Shown piece after piece: positions 38,083 to 50,188 of a stretch of DNA of 64,000 nucleotides. The position numbers and the translations under genes are program-made. Below the pieces are notes generated by a model. The model worked only from the letters and a program-made list of their open reading frames with translations, was not told the origin of the DNA and ran no database searches. This DNA is from Coix lacryma-jobi var. lacryma-jobi. Lineage: Eukaryota > Streptophyta > Magnoliopsida > Poales > Poaceae. Positions within the stretch are counted from its first letter, which is position 1; every line of letters begins with the position of its first letter. The stretch is from positions 113,106,660 to 113,170,659 of the forward strand of contig CM019824.1 in the NCBI GenBank assembly GCA_009763385.1, written 5' to 3'.

Positions 38083-40096
38083 TGAAGGACCGAGAATGCA
38101 ATATCAAGGCAACCAGAGGGGGGGGGGGTGAATGGGAGCTCAAATATCTCTTTCGAAACTTTGGCCTTTTGTTCCCAAAATCAACCACAAAAGCTACGAA
38201 CGAAAACCGTGATGCCCATGACCCTTGGAAGAGGGTGGATGATCTCTAGGATCACAGCGAGGCACCACAAAGCAAGAACGAACCACACACAAAAAGCACC
38301 GGCACAAGTTCGACCCTCAAAAACCAAGTCCCGAGCGTAGCTAGATTGCTACGTCGAGAGATCCCTAAATACCTATGCTAACAAGTAGCAAAGATACCTA
38401 AAGAGGTACCTTGATCAACTCTAGGGCCAAACGAGAAGTCCGGAAACCAAGCGAAGAAGCCGGGAGAGCAAACGCACTAAACCGCAACAACACTGCTCCT
38501 GCAAGTCCCCTGGACAGTCCCGGACTGTCCGCGGTTTATACCGGCGGACTGTCCGCCGGTCAACCGAGACCCAAACAATAGAGACTCGCGGCCACTGCTC
38601 TGGCCAAGTCCCCGACGCGCGGACTGTCCGCGGGAGGAACGACGGACTGTCCGCGACCTCCCAGTGAGGGCGATTTTGGTCGCCCCTCACACAACTCTTC
38701 CCAAATCCGAATCAAAACTCAATCCCACGTTCCCAAACTTGGAGAAGATGATCACGAGGTAGTTAGGAGACTATCCCCAAGAAATCATCCGCTCAAATCA
38801 ACTCAAACACTGGGAAATCGAAAGGGGAGGAGTATGAACGAAAAAGCGCCACGAAAACAAAATCAACCCGATCTACTTGTTCGTGAGAAGTTAGATGAAT
38901 TCCTTCGGTGGAGATGATCTCCTCACTATAAAGAACAAGTTGATTCAAACGGATTTCACAAAGACGCAGTAGAGAGGGAGATCGAGTGACGGGAAAATCA
39001 CGGAGAAACGAAGAACGCGAAGAACACGAACAAAACGCGAATCAAGTCATCGATCTGCAACCGTGTGGCTACCACACGCTACAATAGTGAGATTTCGGTC
39101 TCACTTCCTCAAAATCTCCAGTGCACAAAGGTATGGTTCTCTGCGGATCTCAGCTAACTACAGCAGGGGATTGGGAGAGTAGGAAACCCTAGAAGCAAAG
39201 AGCAAATGACTGAGATAGGAAGGGAGGAGGGTGTCTCCCTCTACTTATCCTAATTCTAATTCCTACTCTACCCCTCACTAATTACAGAGCGAACCAGTTA
39301 AACCCTAGGGTTATTCTGGACCAACTCGTGGTAGGTGGTGATCCGATGGCCACGCCCGCACAACTGGTAGCGTTGCCTCGACGCAACCTCACCTATTGCC
39401 GCCACGTGCTGCCACCGCTCTGCTTGTCCTTTTCCCGAACATCGCACCCCGGTTTTGTGGCCCAAACCGGGAATCCAGCCTTCACAGCCAACCCCCGGTT
39501 TTGAGGCCTAAACCGGGAAACCAGCCGACCATCGCCTGAGTTTTTGTGGCCCAAACTCAGCAAACCCGCAGCACCCAGGTTTTGAGACCCAAACCTGGAA
39601 ACCGTCCTCAGCCCGAGTTTTGTGGCCCAAACTCGGAAACCATCAGCGCCCAGGTTATGAGGCCCAAACCTGGAAACCGTCCTCAGCCCGAGTTTTGTGG
39701 CCCAAACTCGGAAACCATCAGCGCCCAGGTTTTGAGGCCCAAACCTGGAAACCGTCCACTCGGTGGTTTTTCTGTGGCTCAACCACCAAACCGAGCCGTA
39801 GAAGGGATGCACCGCCCGTGCACCCCGTCCACCCGCAAGTCTACGCTCGTCGATGTCCTAGGCTGTCAGCCACCACAGCTGATCCTCAGGCCACCGGTCC
39901 CTCAGTCCAAGCCTCACGTCCGCCCTTCACCGCTCCTGGTCCGTCGGCACGGCACGTCTCTACTTGACCTTCACCTTGCCCTTGATCACTGTCTCCGTGC
40001 TCGACACCTGCACAACACAAGCCAAAGAACATGCGCATTATCCCAGTTGACAATCACTCATCACTCAGAGACTCGGCATACACCCATGTATCCGCA
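38083..40096 (-). repeat. LTR1 of the composite (2014 bp, 3' LTR of element A)
   Basis: On the minus strand it begins TGCGGATACATGGG and ends TCGGTCCTTCA. It contains nine hairpins (39448-39787) and CGGACTGTCCG motifs (38515-38663). Compared with LTR3 it lacks 109 bp that held several of these motifs. Confidence 0.92.
39448..39787 (-). repeat. Hairpin array in LTR1 (9 units)
   Basis: On the plus strand: CCCGGTTT/AAACCGGG (39448, 39494), CTGAGTTT/AAACTCAG (39536), CCAGGTTT/AAACCTGG (39575, 39650 with one mismatch, 39725), CCGAGTTT/AAACTCGG (39613, 39688), GGTGGTT/AACCACC (39762). Loops are TGTGGCCC or TGAGGCCC and close variants. Confidence 0.88.
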
Positions 40097-41685
40097 ATCT
40101 CCGCCTTGATGAGTGCATTGTCAACTACCAACACAAATCATAATGAAATAGAAGAAGAAAGGAAGAAGGAGAGAGAACTCGACCAAACGACCCAAAAGCA
40201 TAGCAAAGCCGAAGAAGGTCAAGTGGAAAGAGCAACACAGCTTGGTTCCCAAAGACATGGGCAACGACTCGACGCAACCAAGCAAAGCAAAGCTTGCCCT
40301 CAAGAAGAGGTAGAACAGGCTCAACACCGCTAGCGAGAAAACTTGATACCAATTGAAAGATAACCTGAAATTCAAGCAAAACAGAGCTAGCCCTCAAGAA
40401 GAGGCAGAACGGGCTCAACACAGCTAGCGAGGAAGCTCGATACCAACTGTTACCAACTCAAAACCAAAAGAGTTCGATACCAATTGAAGAGCTGAAAAGA
40501 GCTAAAAATGTTTGCTAGTTCCTCAAGAAAGAGGCAAAGGCTCAACACAACTAGCAAACTCCCCCTCAAATAGTGCACACAACCCAGGGAACTCACATGA
40601 TTTGTCAAAATTTTCTCCCCCTTAGTTCAAAATGCACCATCAAGCAAATGTGCACATGCACTCAAGTTTCTCCCTCTTGACAGAAAATCTCCTTCCAAAA
40701 ATGCATATGAGTAAAAATGCAAGTTAGCAGCTTCAGGAATATAATCAAGAGAGTGCAATGATGCTCTACACAGTTCTGATCCGATGACTCAACAACATCC
40801 ATAAGAAGCTAGCAAAGGCTCAAACTGATCACTAAGTACGAAATATGAACATGTTTGCGGAACGAGCAGGTTTTAGCCAAAAAGGTATTCACCATCAAAA
40901 TAGCACAAAACATGTGTAGACAGGAAGTCAGACAAGTGCTATACATGTATACAAGGTGAACTACCCCTGGCACAGTTCAATCATCATGCTATAGAATGAA
41001 ACATAGACTTGTGTATCCAAATTTTTATCGGAGTTGCAGTGGTTAAATTACACAAGTTTAAAATTTCAGCATGCGATTGCGAGAGGTTGAAAGCTTGTCA
41101 TTGCCTAACTTTTCAACTGCGCGAAGCCTATGCAGAAGCAATCAGAAGCTTAAAGCAACAGTTTCGGTCATACACTACACAGCTCAAGTTTAACTCAAAG
41201 TGCAATGAGAGACAGTCTCGAAACTGTGATGTGCTGACAAGCAATCCCATCTCGATCTTTCCAATTCACTTAACTTGGTTCAAAATTAAGGCAGAATATG
41301 AACATACCAAGCAAGTGAATGACTCAACACTAGAGACATAGCAACCTAGCATATATGAAAAGCACAAGTGATTTCAACACATTCTACACATGCTAGTTGC
41401 ATATCTCAATGGTGAACATTTTCAAGTTTTATGTTCATTAAGCAAATTCACCATTCAAAAAATAGCTCAGCTCACAACATGTATCAGTGATCAGAAAGAG
41501 CATAAGCTACAACAACATTATAAAGCATTGGAGCAAAGACTATACAGAGCATAGTTACATTCTAAAGATTATATACATGAAGCTCTGAATGTAAATATGC
41601 AAGATGAAATGCAAAGATGCTTGAAGAAATAGACTGAAAAACACAAAGTCAGTTTATAGTACAAGAGTCAAAGTGTTTCCCCCAT
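40097..41685 (-). other. 3' UTR and polypurine tract of element A
   Basis: No supported ORF. The tract next to LTR1 (40097-40108) reads CAAGGCGGAGAT on the minus strand, one base off the intact CAAGGGGGAGAT of element B. Three structured repeats at about 40291-40334, 40386-40428 and 40510-40559 each contain CCTC...GAGG inside GCTAG...CTAGC arms. The last has 11-bp arms (40510-40520 and 40549-40559). Confidence 0.75.
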
Positions 41686-42437
41686 CTAAAAGGGGAAACA
41701 CACACCAAGCTCACCTCTCAACCTAGCAAAAGTTGATTGGTCCAAAGGCTTGGTGAAAATATCAGCCAACTGATGATGAGTATCGACATGGCGAAGGTCG
41801 ATATCACCCTTCTCATAGTGGTCTCGCAGAAAATGAAAGCGCACATCAATGTGTTTGGTCTTAGAGTGCAGCACGGGGTTCTTAGCAACGCTAATAGCAC
41901 TCGTGTTGTCACAAAGCAAAAGAACTCGAGAAAAGCTCAGACCAAAATCACGCAAAGTGGCCATCATCCAAAGCAACTGAGAACAGCAGCTAGCCATAGC
42001 AACATACTCAGCCTCCGTGGTAGACTGGGCGACACTAGACTGCTTGCGAGAAGACCACGATACAAGAGAAGAACCAATAAACTGGCAAGTCCCAAAAGTG
42101 GACTTGCGCTCAATGCGGCAACCAGCAAAATCGGCATCGAAATAACCACAAAGGGAGAGGGTGGAGGAAGTAGAATACCAAATCCCAAACTCAGGAGTGA
42201 AGCATAAGTACCTCATAATGCGCTTGACCACATGACGGTGAGAGGTGCGCGGCGACGACTGAAATCGTGCGCAAAGACACACCACGAACTGAATGTCCGG
42301 GCGTGTCGCCGTCAGGTACAACAGCTACCCGATCATACTCCGGTACTCCTTCTGGTCCACAGCTTCTCCATCCTTGTCTTCATCCAGGGCCGTCGTGGTC
42401 AACATGGGTATCGGAAGAGGCTTGGCCTCACCCATAT
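41686..42437 (-). pseudogene. pol: Element A pol tail: end of RT and RNase H
   Basis: A 211-residue frame (41686-42321) with Ty1-type RNase H words (SLCGYFDADFAG, STTEAEYVA, HIDVRFHFLRDHYEKGDI), ending GELGVCFPF like the copy at 46411. About 115 bp of upstream RT sequence remains to 42437, where LTR2 begins. The upstream pol and gag are absent. Confidence 0.88.
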
Positions 42438-44274
42438 TGAAGGATTGAAAGTGCTACCAGAAAATGACCAGAGGGGGGGGGTGAATGGGAGTTTCAAATT
42501 TTCCTTTCAGAACCTTGTCGCCACTGACCCGAGAAACACCCCAAGAGCAAACCTAGAGCTCGTATGTGTCCACGACCCTAGAGATAGGGTGGATGCTTCC
42601 AAGAAGCACAGCGAGACAGTATACGACTCTAGAAACCCAACGTAAAAGACAGAAATCAAAACTGACAAAGAACGAACGAACCACGGACGAAACTACGCAG
42701 ATCCAGCAGCATCAGACGCTGGCAGCGTCCGATGACCCAGCACTGGAAGCGTCCGATGCCAAAATGGCCTGACTGGATCCTTACTGGACACCCATTGGAT
42801 GCTGTGAACAGTAACTCTTCAGCGTCCGAAGGTTACACTCCGGAGCGTCCGATGGCAGTGTCTGTTGCTCCTTTAAAACTGTCAGAACTTGACACGTGGC
42901 AACGGAGCGTCCGATGCTATTCGGGTCAGCGTCCGATGCCACAAACCCTAGCGTCAGATGCCCCTGATTCAGTGCTGTTCTTCCACGAATTCAACTCGAT
43001 CTTCTCCGAATCAAAAGCACTAAGGCTTAGACTTGGTATGAGGAGTTCCAAGGAGGTTAGTGAGCTATCCCAAGAGAATCATGGCTCGAACCTAACTCCA
43101 AATCGGTGAATTGGAAGAAATCGGGGCAAAGGGAGCAAAAACCGATCCAAGAGAAAAATCGACCGATCTACTAGCTCATGAGGTTAGAGGTGAATTCCTT
43201 AGGTGGAAAGAAGTGCCTCACGATCTACAACAACTTGGTTCAAACGGATTTGCAAGAGATGCACCGAACAAGGAGATCGATCGATGGGAAAAACGTGGAG
43301 AAAAACAATCCGTGAAGAACACAAACAAAACGCGAATCACAACCACGAATTTGCAACCGTGTGGCTACCACACGCTACAATAGTGAGATTACGGTCTCAC
43401 TTCCTCAAAAACTCACGGGCACAGAGGTATTGTTCTCTTCTTTGTGGATCTCAGTTCGGTACAGAAGGGGAGAGGGAGAGCAGGAAAACCTCGAAGGCAA
43501 AATAGCAAATGACTGAGAAGGAATGGGAGGAGGGTGTCTCCCTCTACTTATCCTAATTCTAATTCCTATTCTACCCCTCTATAATTACAGAGCGAACCAG
43601 CTAAACCCTAGGGTTATTCTGGACCAACTCAGGGTAGGTGGTGATCCGACGGCCACGCACGCACAACTGGTAGCGTTGCCTCGACGCAACCTCACCGATT
43701 GTCGCCACGTGCCGCCACCGCTCTGCTTGTCCTTTTCTCGGACGTCGCACCCCCGAGTTTTGTGGCCAAACTTGGAAACCAACAGCGCCCAGGTTTTGAG
43801 GCCCAAACCTAGAAACCGTCCTCAGCCCGAGTTTTGTGGCCAAACTCGGAAACCATCAGCGCCCAGGTTTTGAGGCTCAAACCTGGAAACCGTCCACTCG
43901 GTGGTCTTTCTGTGGCTCAACGACCAAACCGAGCCATAGAGGGGATGCACCGCCCGTGCACCCCGTCCACCGACACGTGTCCCCAGTCCTCGACCAAGGC
44001 AACACCATGCCCGCAAGTCTCCGCTCGTCGCTGTCCCAGGCTGTCAGCCACCACAGCTGTTCCTCGGGCCACCTGTCCCTCAGTCCAAGCCTCACGTCCG
44101 TCCTTCGCCACTCTCGGTCCATCGGCACAGCGCGTCTCTACTTGACCTTCACCTTGCCTCTGATCACTGTATCCATGCTCGACACCTGCACAACACAAGC
44201 GAAAGAACATGCGCATTATCCCAGTTGACAATCACTCATCACTTAGAGACTCGACATATACCCATGTATCCGCA
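42438..44274 (-). repeat. LTR2 of the composite (1837 bp, 3' LTR of element B)
   Basis: On the minus strand it begins TGCGGATACATGGG and ends CAATCCTTCA. It carries the GCGTCCGATG motif (reverse complement of CATCGGACGC) between 42712 and 42962, like the E5 LTR. Its plus-strand left neighbour is pol sequence (...CATAT), its right neighbour a polypurine tract. Confidence 0.9.
43751..43927 (-). repeat. Hairpin array in LTR2 (about 5 units)
   Basis: CCGAGTTT/AAACTTGG, CCAGGTTT/AAACCTAG, CCGAGTTT/AAACTCGG, CCAGGTTT/AAACCTGG on the plus strand, then a weak GGTGGT unit. Fewer and more worn units than the other LTRs; two loops are one base shorter. Confidence 0.8.
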
Positions 44275-46410
44275 ATCTCCCCCTTGATGAGTGCATTGTC
44301 AACTACCAACACAAATCATAATGGAAACAGAAGAAGGAAGGAAGAAAGAGAGAGAACTCAACCATATGACCCAAAAGCATAGCAAAGCCAAAGAAGATCA
44401 AGTGGAAAGAGCAAGACAACTTGGTTCCCAAAGACATGGGCAACAGCTCGACGCAACCAAGCAAAGCAAAGATAGCCCTCAAGAAGAGGTAGAACAGGCT
44501 CAACACCGCTAGCGAGAAAGCTCGATACAAATTGGAAAATCAACTGAAAATCAAGCAAAACAGAGCTAGCCCTCAAGAAGAGGCAGAACGGGCTCAACAC
44601 CGCTAGCGAAGCAACTCAATACCAACTGTTACCAACTCAAAACCAAAAGAGTTCGATACCAATTGAAGAGCTGAAAATGAGCTGAAAAACGTTTGCTAGT
44701 TCCTCAAGAAAGAGGCAAAGGCTCAACACAACTAGCAAACTCCCCCTCAACTAGTGCACACACCCCAGGGAACACATGATTTGTCAATATTTTCTCCCCC
44801 TTAGTTGAAAATGCACCATCAAGCAACGGTGCATACGTACTCAAATGTCTCCCCCTCGACAGAATATCTCCCTCCAAAAATGCATATGAGTAAAGAATGC
44901 AAGTTAGTAGCTTCAGGAATATAACCAAGAGAGTGCAAGGATGCTCTAAACAGTTTTGATCCGATGACTCAACAATATCCATAAGAAGCTAGCAAAGGCT
45001 CAAATTGATCACTAGATATGAATGCTGAACATTGGAGCAAAAAGAGCAGTTTTCAGCCAAAAGGTATTCACCATCAAAATAGCACTAAGTATGTGAAGAC
45101 AAGAAATCAGACAAGTGCTAAACATGTATACAAGGTGAACTACCCCTAGCACAGTTCAATCAACATGCTATAGAATGAAACATAGACTTGTGTATCAGAT
45201 TTTATCGGAGTTGCAGCGGTTAATTTACACAAGGTCAAAAATTTCAGCATATGATTGCGAGAGGTTGAAAGCTTGTCATTGCCTAAATTTTCAACTGTGC
45301 GAAGCCTATGCAGAAGCAATCAGAAGCTTAAAGCAACAGTTTCGATCATACACTACACAGCTCAAGTTTAACTCAAAGTGCAATGAGAAACAGTCTAGAA
45401 ACTGTGATGTGCTGACAAATAATCCCATCTCGATCTTTTCCAATTCACTTAACTTGGTTCAGATTTTAGAACAAAATATGAACATACCAAGCAAGTGAAT
45501 GACTCAACACTAGAGACATAGAAACCTAGCATATATGAAAAGCACAAGTGACTTCAACACATTCTACACATGCTAGTTCCATATCTCAATGGTGAACATT
45601 TTCAAGTTTTATGTTCATTAAGTAGATTCACCATTCATAAAATAGCTCTGCTCACAACATGTATCAGTGATCAGAAAGAGCATAAGCTACTGCATCAGCA
45701 TAAAGCATCAGAGCAAATCCTTTACAGATATAGTTGTCCAATGGGCCGTGCCGTGCCGGCCCGGTGAGGGTCGGGCCACCACGGGCCATCGGGCCAAGTG
45801 GGCCGTGCCACTACGGGCCACGGGCCGGGGTAGCGGCCCAAGGCATGGCCCATGGGCCGTTTTTCGGGCCGTGTCGGCCTGTCGTGCCGTGCTGGCCCAT
45901 GGCCCGTCAGTTAAAAAAGTTCTAAAAAATCTATATCTTCTTCACAAAGTGTTGAAATAATTCATCATTTTCAACTAAGTGTTAATCAATTCAATAGTAT
46001 AATAAAAACAACACATATATATAATTGTCAACTCATAAATATCATCATTTTCACCATATAATATTAGTTTAACCGGGCCACCACCGTGCCGCATAGTAGA
46101 TCGGGCCGTGCCTGGGCCGTGCCACGGGCCAGGGTAGCAGCCCAGGCACGGCCCACACCTCGGGCCGGGCCGGCCCGGGCCCGGTGGCCACCGGGCCGTG
46201 CCGTGCTTGGGCCGGGCCAAAACGTCGGGCCACGGGCCGGGTTACCGGCCCACGGGCTTTCTGGACATCTATATTTACAGAGCATAGTTACATTCTTTAG
46301 ATTATATACATGAAGCTCTGAATGTAAAAGCGTATGCTGAAATGCAAAAGAGAACAAGACAAACGAAAAATAGTCAGGTTATGGTACAAGAACCAAAATG
46401 TTTCGCCCAT
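44275..46410 (-). other. 3' UTR and polypurine tract of element B
   Basis: The tract CAAGGGGGAGAT (minus strand, 44275-44286) is intact. The region is collinear with 40097-41685, includes the same GCTAG/CTAGC structured repeats (about 44480-44750), and differs mainly by a 545-bp hAT-like MITE at 45729-46273. Confidence 0.8.
45729..46273. mobile_element. hAT-like MITE (545 bp)
   Basis: Terminal inverted repeats TATAGTTGTCCA and TATAGATGTCCA (11 of 12 match) lie between 8-bp direct repeats TTTACAGA (45721-45728 and 46274-46281), the hallmark of hAT insertion. The ends are made of many GGGCC/GGCCC words and the middle is AT-rich. The homologous uninterrupted site is in the sister 3' UTR near 41537-41552. 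No transposase is encoded. Confidence 0.88.
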
Positions 46411-47421
46411 CTAGAAGGGGAAACACACAACAAGCTCACCTCTCAATCTAGCAAAGGTTGATTGGTCCAAAGGCTTGGTGAAGATATCAGCCAACTGATG
46501 ATGAGTATCGACATGGCGAAGGTCGATATCACCCTTCTCATAGTGGTATCGCAGAAAATGAAAGCGCACATCAATGTGTTTGGTCTTAGAGTGCAGCACG
46601 GGGTTCTTAGCAATGCTAATCGCACTTGTGCTGTCACAAAGCAAGGGAACACGAGAAAAGTTCAGACCAAAATCACGCAAAGTGGCCATCATCCAGAGTA
46701 ACTGGGAACAGCAGCTAGCCGCAGCAACATACTCAGCCTCCGTGGTAGACTGGGTGACACTAGACTGCTTGCGAGAGGACCACGAAACAAGAGAAGATCC
46801 AATAAACTGGCAAGTCCCGGAAGTGGACTTGCGATCAATGCGGTAACCAGCAAAATCGGCATCGGAATAACCACAAAGGGAAAGTGTGGAGAAAGCAGAA
46901 TACCAAATCCCAAATTCTGGAGTGAAGGATAAGTACCTCATAATGCGCTTGACCGCCAGTCGGTGAGAAGTGCGCGGCAACGACTGAAAGCGCGCGCAAA
47001 GACACACCGCGAACTGAATGTCCAGGCGTGTCGCCGTCAGGTACAGCAGCGACCCAATCATACTCCGGTACTCCTTCTGGTCCACAGCTTCTCCATCCAC
47101 ATCCGCATCCAGGGCCGTTGTGGTTGACATGGGTGTTGGAAGAGGCTTGGCCTCACCCATATCGAATTTATTCAAGATATCCTTGGTATACTTACCCTGG
47201 TGCACAAACGTTCCTTCCCGGGATTGCTTGATGTGCAACCTGAGGAAAAACGTCAACTCACCCATCATGCTCATCTCAAATTCCCTGCTCATAGTGTCAG
47301 CAAACTTGGCAACCAAAGCGTGAGAAGAACCACCGAAAATGATATCATCCACGTAAATCTGGACCAAGAGAGTATCAGTGCCTTGCTTGAGGAGAAAGAG
47401 CATTTTATCCACACATCCCAT
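46411..47421 (-). pseudogene. pol: Composite pol: RT C-terminal part and RNase H
   Basis: A 336-residue open piece of copia Pol: the catalytic QIYVDDIIFGG motif is intact, followed by RT thumb and Ty1-type RNase H (DADFAG, STTEAEYVAAASC, HIDVRFHFLRYHYEKGDI), ending GELVVCFPF. It is separated from the upstream RT piece by a stop near 47421, so it is a fragment of a once longer polyprotein. Confidence 0.88.
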
Positions 47422-48497
47422 TTAAAAACCCTTAGCAAGCAAAAAGGTTTTCAACCTATCATACCAGGCTCTAGGGGCTTGTTTCAAACCATACAAAGCT
47501 TTGTGAAGTTTAAAAACGTGGTTTGGAAACTTGGGATTTTCGAAACCGGGGGGTTGTCTAACATACACCTCCTCTTCTATGTAGCCGTTTAAGAAGGCAC
47601 TCTTGACATCCATTTGAAAAAGTTTGAAGCCTTTGGATGCAGCAAAAGCCAAGAGTATCCTAATTGCCTCCAAACGAGCTACAGGAGCAAAAGTCTCCTC
47701 AAAGTCTATTCCCTCCTTCTGACTATATCCCTGGGCTACAAGTCTGGCCTTGTTTCTCACAAGATGGCCATCCTCCCCTTGTTTGTTTTTGAAAACTCAT
47801 TTTGTCCCAATAGGGTGACACTCAGAGGGAGGAGAAACTAGAACCCAAACCCGATTTCTTTCAAAATTTTCTAACTCCTCATGCATGGCATTGACCCCAT
47901 CTGGATCAGATAAAGCGTGTCCAACATCTCGGGGTTCAAAGTCAGCAACAAATGAAGAATGAGCAAAGTGAGAGATTTGTTGTGACCTTGACCGAGTGAC
48001 ACGTTCGCCGATGCTGCCAATCATCTGTTGAGGCGGGTGTTGGCGCTGGATATGTCATGGCGCCTCCCGAGCAGAAGTGATCTCCCCCTCAACAGCAGCT
48101 GGTGCCTCCCTGGGTACAACAGGTACCGCTCAGGGTGGCGGATCCCATGGCCCCCAAGATGAAGAAGTGTCTGGGCCGTGAGTCGTAGTAGAAGCCACTC
48201 CTTGCGGCACAGCAGGTGGAGGGGGTGCTGGATCATCCATACCTTCAGCACCCTCATCCTCATCATCAAAAAGAGGCTCTCCAACCTCATGATCACCTGC
48301 ACGCTCAAAACGAGAAGAAGGACAAACCATGGTCTCGTCGAAGGTGACATCGGATGTCTCCATGACTCGGTTAGTGTCAAGGTTAAGTACACGATAAGCA
48401 CGAGTATGAGTGCCATAACCCAAAAACACCCCGTCAGAAGAACGAGACTCAAACTTGTCCAAGTTGCCCTTTTTGAGTATAAAACAATGGCAACCAA
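47422..48497 (-). pseudogene. pol: Composite pol: linker and RT N-terminal part
   Basis: Three pieces separated by stops or shifts. 48130-48462 is the acidic Pro-rich linker between integrase and RT. 47797-48024 is the start of RT (HEELENFERNRVW). 47422-47760 is the RT fingers (ARLVAQGYSQKEGIDFEETF, QMDVKSAFLNGYIEEEVYV). Confidence 0.83.
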
Positions 48498-48501
48498 AAA
48501 C

Positions 48502-49118
48502 TCAAAAATAACTCACCTTGGGGAGTTTTCCAAAACGCAACTCATAAGAAGTCTTTTTCAAGAAAGCTCGGAGAAAAATGCGATTGGAAATATAGCATGC
48601 AGTGCTCATAGCTTTGGCCCAATATCGCCTAGGAGTCCTATGCTCATCGAGCATCGTCCTGGCCATCTCTACAAGGGTCCGATTCTTCCTCTCTACAACA
48701 CCATTATGTGGCGGTGTGTAAGGAGAAGAAAACTGATGCTCTAAACCCAGAGAGTTCCAAAACTTCTCAAAATCTGAATTCTTGAATTCGGAACCATTAT
48801 CACTCCTAATAGCTCGCATCGAGTTCAAAGGGAACTCGTTCTGAAGATGCAAAATCAGATTGCGAGCAAAGGAGAAAGTCTCGGTCTTCTCAGCTAAAAA
48901 GAAGACCCACGAATATCTTGAAAAATCGTCAACAACATCAAGCACATACCACTTCCCCCAACCGAGCTCACCCGAGCCGGACCAACAAGGTCCATGTGTA
49001 AAAGCTCTCCAGGGTGCTTGGTCTTGACCTGAGTCACTGGATGGTGGGGAGCGACAACCATCTTCCCATGTCTACAAGAATGGCAAACAAGATCCTTCTC
49101 CATGGATAACTTGGGCAA
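48502..49118 (-). pseudogene. pol: Composite pol: integrase
   Basis: 48894-49118 carries VCHSCRHGKM and the first catalytic Asp (LLHMDLVGP). After a frame shift, 48502-48945 carries the second Asp (IRSDNGSEF) and the Glu region (NGVVERKNRTLVEMART). All three catalytic residues remain but in two frames. Confidence 0.83.
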
Positions 49119-49121
49119 TCC

Positions 49122-49598
49122 TCAGATTAGGCCAAGTGAACTAAGCCTTGCAAGCAAGTCGAAGCTCAAATGTCCAAGTCTCCTATGCCACTTCCAAAGA
49201 TCAGAGGAGGAAGGTCCAGCCACAAGACAACGAGAAATGCCAAAAGACTCTGAGAAATCCGCACGAAAGACTTTACCAAAGGGCAAAATCACACAAACAA
49301 GATTGCCCTGAGGATCCAAAATACGACTGAGATTCGGTTTAAAACGAATCTCATAGTCATCATCGAAAAGTTGCGAAACAGAAAGAAGGTTAAAATGCAA
49401 GTTAGAAACAAGAGCAACATCGCGCAACACAAAGTGCTCATTAACTTGCACAGACCCATGAGACAATACCTTACCTTTGCTATTGTCGCCGAAGGTGATA
49501 AACTCCTTTCCGGCGACTGGACTAAGACTGGAGAACCACTTGGCGTTTCCGGTCATGTGCCTCGAACACCCGGAATCCACCAACCAAACGTTCTCCAA
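49122..49598 (-). pseudogene. pol: Composite pol: protease and pre-integrase zinc region
   Basis: A 158-residue open piece with WLVDSGCSRHMTGN (copia protease active site), a long protease body and WHRRLGHLSFDLLARLSSLG, the HH half of the integrase zinc region. It stops at 49122 just before the CC half. Confidence 0.85.
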
Positions 49599-49612
49599 TC
49601 ATTTTACCTACA

Positions 49613-50188
49613 TCAATAAAAAGACATAGGGTGAGCATACGGGCCAACACTGGGGTTAGTGAAGTATGGAGAATACCAGTGTTGGGTCGGCTGCTCAAAA
49701 GAACGGTTAGCAGAAAAACCATTCCTAGCATGCCTATGAGAAGAGCGATCACCACGTTGAGGAAAACGTGGTCCGCTAAGGGAGGAGCGTCCATCACGAT
49801 ACTCAAAACGCGGTGGGGGAAAACGCTCAACTACAAAGCCACCGCCACGGGGTCCATAGCCTACAACTGCAGGCTCCCGCTGGGCACGACCTCTCCACTG
49901 CCTAGTCCTAGAAACTTGAGGTTCTGGACCGCTAGGGCTAGCAGCACGCCTCTGAACGTTTGGCACATGTATATCATGGAAAGGATGGTACATGTCCGGA
50001 TTGTTCATCTCCTTTGCGCGGCGCGCCTCTCTCTTGCGCCGAAAGCAAAACTCGCTCAAGTGTCCATCTCGCCCACAGTGCTCACAATGGTACCTCACCG
50101 CTCTCAAAGGGGGTTGTTGGTACTCACGGTAGTGGGTATGGATCACTTTGCCCTTCTGTGGCAAAAGCTCCTCTCGAATGGGTGGCAT
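49613..50188 (-). pseudogene. Composite: second zinc-knuckle region
   Basis: A 191-residue piece with an intact knuckle (CEHCGRDGHLSEFC) and an Arg/Gly/Pro/Phe-rich tail, the counterpart of 37295-37834 in E5 and 30338-31042 in E4. Confidence 0.78.

Noticed and set aside
42232..44228. Plus-strand ORFs of 70-137 codons in LTR2
   Set aside because: They are antisense to a minus-strand LTR and pol tail and share no domain; shadows of the hairpin array and motif cluster.
45734..46313. GC-rich ORFs in the MITE
   Set aside because: They are made of GGGCC/GGCCC words read in either direction; the MITE has no transposase.
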